From an uncultured bacterium (GTDB taxonomy: Bacteria > Bacteroidota > Bacteroidia > Bacteroidales > Bacteroidaceae), in contig CAJMQT010000099.1 of assembly GCA_905215655.1 (NCBI GenBank), positions 1 to 6,826 of the forward strand: a stretch of 6,826 nucleotides of DNA. The letters are read 5' to 3'. The position numbers and the translations under genes were made by a program. Each line of letters starts with the position of its first letter. Position 1 is the stretch's first letter. The notes under the pieces were generated by a model. The model had not been told where the DNA came from. It was given only the letters and a program-made list of their open reading frames with translations, and ran no database searches. Shown one piece after another: positions 3,864 to 6,826 of the stretch.

Positions 3864-6826
3864 TTAGAACGTTACATTCAGACCGAATACCATTTGCTTG
3901 GTAAGCGGATAGTCGAGGCTGCCTGCCATTTCGGGGTCGTAGTCTTTGAGAAGGCTGCTCTTCGCGAATACGAACGGGTTGGTGATTGTACCGTAAACGC
4001 GCACGTTCTCGATGCCGATTTTCTTCAACAGGTTCTTCGGCAGGGTGTAACCGAGGGTGATGTTCTTAACCTTCCAGAACGAGCCGTCGACGAAACTGAG
4101 TCCGTCGTAACCGATGTACTGGTTGATCGACTTGGCACCGTGCAGTGCGGGATAGCGGTGGTTCTGGTTGCCGGTCTCTTCCGTCCAGTAGTCGAAGTAT
4201 GCGGGGAAGTTTCCGCTGCCGGTCGGGTCGAATTTGCCCAAGAAGCCGTAGTCAATCATCTGTCCGTAGCGCCAGTAGAGATAAATCGAGAGGTCGAAAC
4301 CTTTATATGTAAATGAGTTCTTCAATCCCATCGTCCAGTCGGGCTGTGTGTGTCCGATTACCTGTCTTGCCGTACTTGCGTCGTAAGGATTGCTTGCGTC
4401 GTAGGTTACCATCTCGCCGTCGGCGTTAACGCCGGTGTAATATACCACTCCGTTCTCACCTACGTGGCGTGTCAGGTCGGCGCAGTTGATTTTGAGGTCG
4501 CCCGGCTCTGCGTTGAAGATAGCAGCCTCGTCAGCCTCGGAGAGTTTCCATGTGCCGTTGAGCTTGTAGCCGTAAAGAGAGTTGATGGGCTCGCCGACCT
4601 TCAATATCTTCTTGCCGTCGATATACTGGTCAGAACCGTCGTCGGAAGAGAACTTCGTGAGTTTCTCTTTGCCGTAAGTATATGTTGCGTCTATTGTCCA
4701 ACTGAAATCGCCCTCTTTCTTTGCGATGAATGGACGACCTGAGAGCGTAAGTTCAAGACCCTTTGTGTTTGACTCGCAGATGTTGGTCGTGGTGGTGTAT
4801 TGTGTTGAAGTGTTGAAGCCACCGTTGGTTACCGGAACAAGGCTGCGCCAGATGATATCCTTCGTCGTGGTGTTGTAATAGTCGGCAGAGAGGCTGATGC
4901 GTCCGTTCAGGAACGATGCGTCGATACCGATGTTTGTGTTGTACGACTTCTCCCAGCCGAGGTTCGGGTCAACGATTTCCTGCGGATAGTTGTAAGAGAT
5001 AAGCGTCTGGTTGCCGAGGATGCGGTAAGACTGAGACAGCAGAGCCTGTGTCTGGTAAGGACTGATGGACGCCGTACCTGTTACACCGTAGCCGAAACGT
5101 ATTTTCAGGTTGTCAAGCCAAGAGCGCGTCTTCTCCATAAACTTCTCTTCCGAGATGCGCCAGCCGAGAGAGAAAGCGGGGAAGGTATCCCAGCGGTTGC
5201 CGTCGGCAAGACGTGAAGAGCCGTCGTGACGGACGGACGCCGAAGCGAGGTACTTGCCCTTGTAAGAGTAAGTGATACGTCCGATGAAGCCCATGCCTTT
5301 CGACATTGTGTAAGAAGAGTTTGCCTGCTGGTTCTGTCCGGAGCCGAGGTTGTGCCACAGATATTCGTTTGCCGTCAGACAGTTTGCCGAGGCGTAAGTA
5401 TATTCGTTGCGATTATGGTTCCAAGACGTCGCACCCATTACGGTGAAGTCGTGGTCCTTGTTGATCTGGAAGTTGTAAGTGAGGATGTTCTCCCACTTGT
5501 AGTTAGCCGAGTTGTTCGTTGCAACGCTTGCGCTGACATCGGTCGTGGTGTTTATGCCGTCGGGGTTGTTGCCCACGTTGCTCCAATATGCGTAAGAGCC
5601 GATACCGTTAAATCTGTTAGCCTTGCTGTAACTCAAAGACACCTGCATGCGGCTCTCGAAGGTAAGACCCTTGATGGGGTTGATGCGGATGTACGGGTTG
5701 AGATAAATCTTTGTATTTTGATTGTTGTTGCGATAGGTGCTCTTGTTGTTTACCAGAACGTTCACCACGTTTCTGTCGTCAATGACGGGGTAGGGGTTGA
5801 CATTGCCGTCTTCGTCATAGAGCGAGCCGATAGGATTTTTTACCAACAGGTTCTCGAGTCTTGCGTAAGCCGAGTTCTTGTAGGTGTAGCTGCCTTGCAG
5901 GTTCATTCCGACGCTTACAATCTTATTGATCTTATGGTCAATCTTCATGTTGGTCGAGTAGACTTTGTAATTATCGTTGTCATACTGACCGTCCTCACCC
6001 GAGAAGTTCATTGACATGTAAGCCTTTGTCTTCTCCGAGCCGCCGCTTACTGACAGAGAGTAGTTCTGCGTCACGCCGGTTTTAAGAAGAGCGTCTGCCC
6101 AGTCGATGCTTTCGCCGTTCATGTAAGCGGCATACACATTCTCGCCAAGCACCATCTCGTCGGTGGTGTAAGTGTTGGCTATCATCTGTGCCTTCTTCTT
6201 GATGTTGAAATATTCCTGTGCGCCGTGAACCTTGGGCACTGACGACCAGCCGTTGATACCAACATAGGTATTGAAATTAACCTTGACGCGTCCTTCCTTA
6301 CCGCTCTTCGTGGTGACGATAATTATACCGTTGGCACCTGCCGAACCGTAAACAGCCGTCGACGCGGCGTCTTTCAGCACCTCGATACTTTCGATATCGT
6401 TGGCGTTAAGCGTCGTAAGGTCGCCGGCCATGCCGTCGATAAGCACCAGCGGGTCGCCGGATGCTTCGAGCGAACGTGTACCACGCAGCTGCATCGAGCT
6501 TGACGCACCAGCCTGACCTGACGAACGTGTGACGTCAAGACCTGCCACCTTTCCCTGCAACGCCTCGACGGGGTTAGGCATAGGCGAAATGGTGATATCC
6601 TCGCTCTTTACGGAAGAAATGGCACCGGTCAAGTCGCGCTTCTTCTGAACACCGTAACCGATGACAACCACCTCATCGAGGTCGCTTGCCTCAGGCTCCA
6701 GCTTCAATGAAACGGATGTTGCCGTTGCCTTAACCGTCTGCGTCTTGTAGCCGATGTATGTCACTTCGAGAAGGTCGCCGGGAGCGGCACTGATGGCGAA
6801 ATTACCGTCAAGGTCGGTGACGGTGG
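3864..6826 (-). CDS. susC: SusC/RagA family TonB-dependent outer-membrane transporter, 5' partial
   Basis: The frame is open to the right edge, so the start and signal peptide are missing; 986 residues are visible. The true start is not the in-frame GTG at 6764, because conserved domain sequence (TVTDLDGNFAISAAPGDLLE) continues upstream of it. In order: the end of a carboxypeptidase-regulatory-like domain (to VTYIGYKTQ), the SusC-type LDEVVVIGYG motif (6651-6680), then a plug domain with ALQGKVAGLDV, LVLIDG, DIESIEVLKD and GANGIIIVTTKSG (about 6300-6560). The remaining ~800 residues form a TonB-dependent beta-barrel ending in the C-terminal phenylalanine of VFGLNVTF. The protein should import SusD-bound oligosaccharides (or, in RagA-like members, peptides) across the outer membrane with TonB-ExbBD energy. 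No frameshift or internal stop is present. The substrate is unknown. Regulation would lie upstream, outside the window. The symbol denotes the family only. Confidence 0.97.
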   Translation of the reverse strand, partial: TVTDLDGNFAISAAPGDLLEVTYIGYKTQTVKATATSVSLKLEPEASDLDEVVVIGYGVQKKRDLTGAISSVKSEDITISPMPNPVEALQGKVAGLDVTRSSGQAGASSSMQLRGTRSLEASGDPLVLIDGMAGDLTTLNANDIESIEVLKDAASTAVYGSAGANGIIIVTTKSGKEGRVKVNFNTYVGINGWSSVPKVHGAQEYFNIKKKAQMIANTYTTDEMVLGENVYAAYMNGESIDWADALLKTGVTQNYSLSVSGGSEKTKAYMSMNFSGEDGQYDNDNYKVYSTNMKIDHKINKIVSVGMNLQGSYTYKNSAYARLENLLVKNPIGSLYDEDGNVNPYPVIDDRNVVNVLVNNKSTYRNNNQNTKIYLNPYIRINPIKGLTFESRMQVSLSYSKANRFNGIGSYAYWSNVGNNPDGINTTTDVSASVATNNSANYKWENILTYNFQINKDHDFTVMGATSWNHNRNEYTYASANCLTANEYLWHNLGSGQNQQANSSYTMSKGMGFIGRITYSYKGKYLASASVRHDGSSRLADGNRWDTFPAFSLGWRISEEKFMEKTRSWLDNLKIRFGYGVTGTASISPYQTQALLSQSYRILGNQTLISYNYPQEIVDPNLGWEKSYNTNIGIDASFLNGRISLSADYYNTTTKDIIWRSLVPVTNGGFNTSTQYTTTTNICESNTKGLELTLSGRPFIAKKEGDFSWTIDATYTYGKEKLTKFSSDDGSDQYIDGKKILKVGEPINSLYGYKLNGTWKLSEADEAAIFNAEPGDLKINCADLTRHVGENGVVYYTGVNADGEMVTYDASNPYDASTARQVIGHTQPDWTMGLKNSFTYKGFDLSIYLYWRYGQMIDYGFLGKFDPTGSGNFPAYFDYWTEETGNQNHRYPALHGAKSINQYIGYDGLSFVDGSFWKVKNITLGYTLPKNLLKKIGIENVRVYGTITNPFVFAKSSLLKDYDPEMAGSLDYPLTKQMVFGLNVTF

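Noticed and set aside
5226..6014. Long plus-strand open frame (262 codons) opposite susC
   Set aside because: It is antisense to the conserved susC barrel, has valine-rich low-information composition typical of reverse-strand shadows, and lacks any recognisable motif.

Overview
The window looks like part of a polysaccharide utilisation locus (PUL) from a Bacteroidales bacterium, most likely Prevotellaceae or Bacteroidaceae. It carries a SusC/RagA-type TonB-dependent transporter, a SusD/RagB-type lipoprotein and a secreted protein with a short 'MYNLAGQR...GKKYIKK' tail of the kind common in these families. The gaps between genes are AT- and A-rich, and the base composition is roughly balanced. 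The genus is an inference; no rRNA or marker gene is present.

Everything coding is on the minus strand, so the operon reads from right to left. From 6826 to 3864 lies a susC homologue whose 5' end (signal peptide and the beginning of its N-terminal carboxypeptidase-regulatory-like domain) is outside the window. After 46 bp comes a complete susD homologue (3817 to 1850). After a 98-bp gap with a strong stem-loop and an A-rich leader comes a 504-residue secreted protein (1751 to 237) made of two tandem copies of one roughly 200-residue unit plus a C-terminal tail. A good Rho-independent terminator (159-199) ends the operon. Positions 1-158 hold no gene, only a perfect 8-bp stem-loop and a 70-bp low-complexity array built on a 7-bp period.

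Functionally, SusC and SusD should form the outer-membrane pair that captures an oligosaccharide (or peptide) and imports it with TonB energy. The third protein sits where PULs often encode a surface glycan-binding protein, but it has a type I signal peptide and a type IX-secretion-like tail instead of a lipobox. No enzyme, sensor or sigma/anti-sigma regulator is visible, so the substrate cannot be named.

The most interesting signal is in the third gene. The two repeat units share 257 bp that are identical, and 288 of 291 bp over a slightly larger block, while the rest of each unit has diverged at both silent and amino-acid-changing sites. This mosaic pattern suggests recent gene conversion, or selective homogenisation, of the N-terminal half of the repeat. 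Otherwise the window is a conventional SusC/SusD locus, and I see no evidence of a wholly new system.
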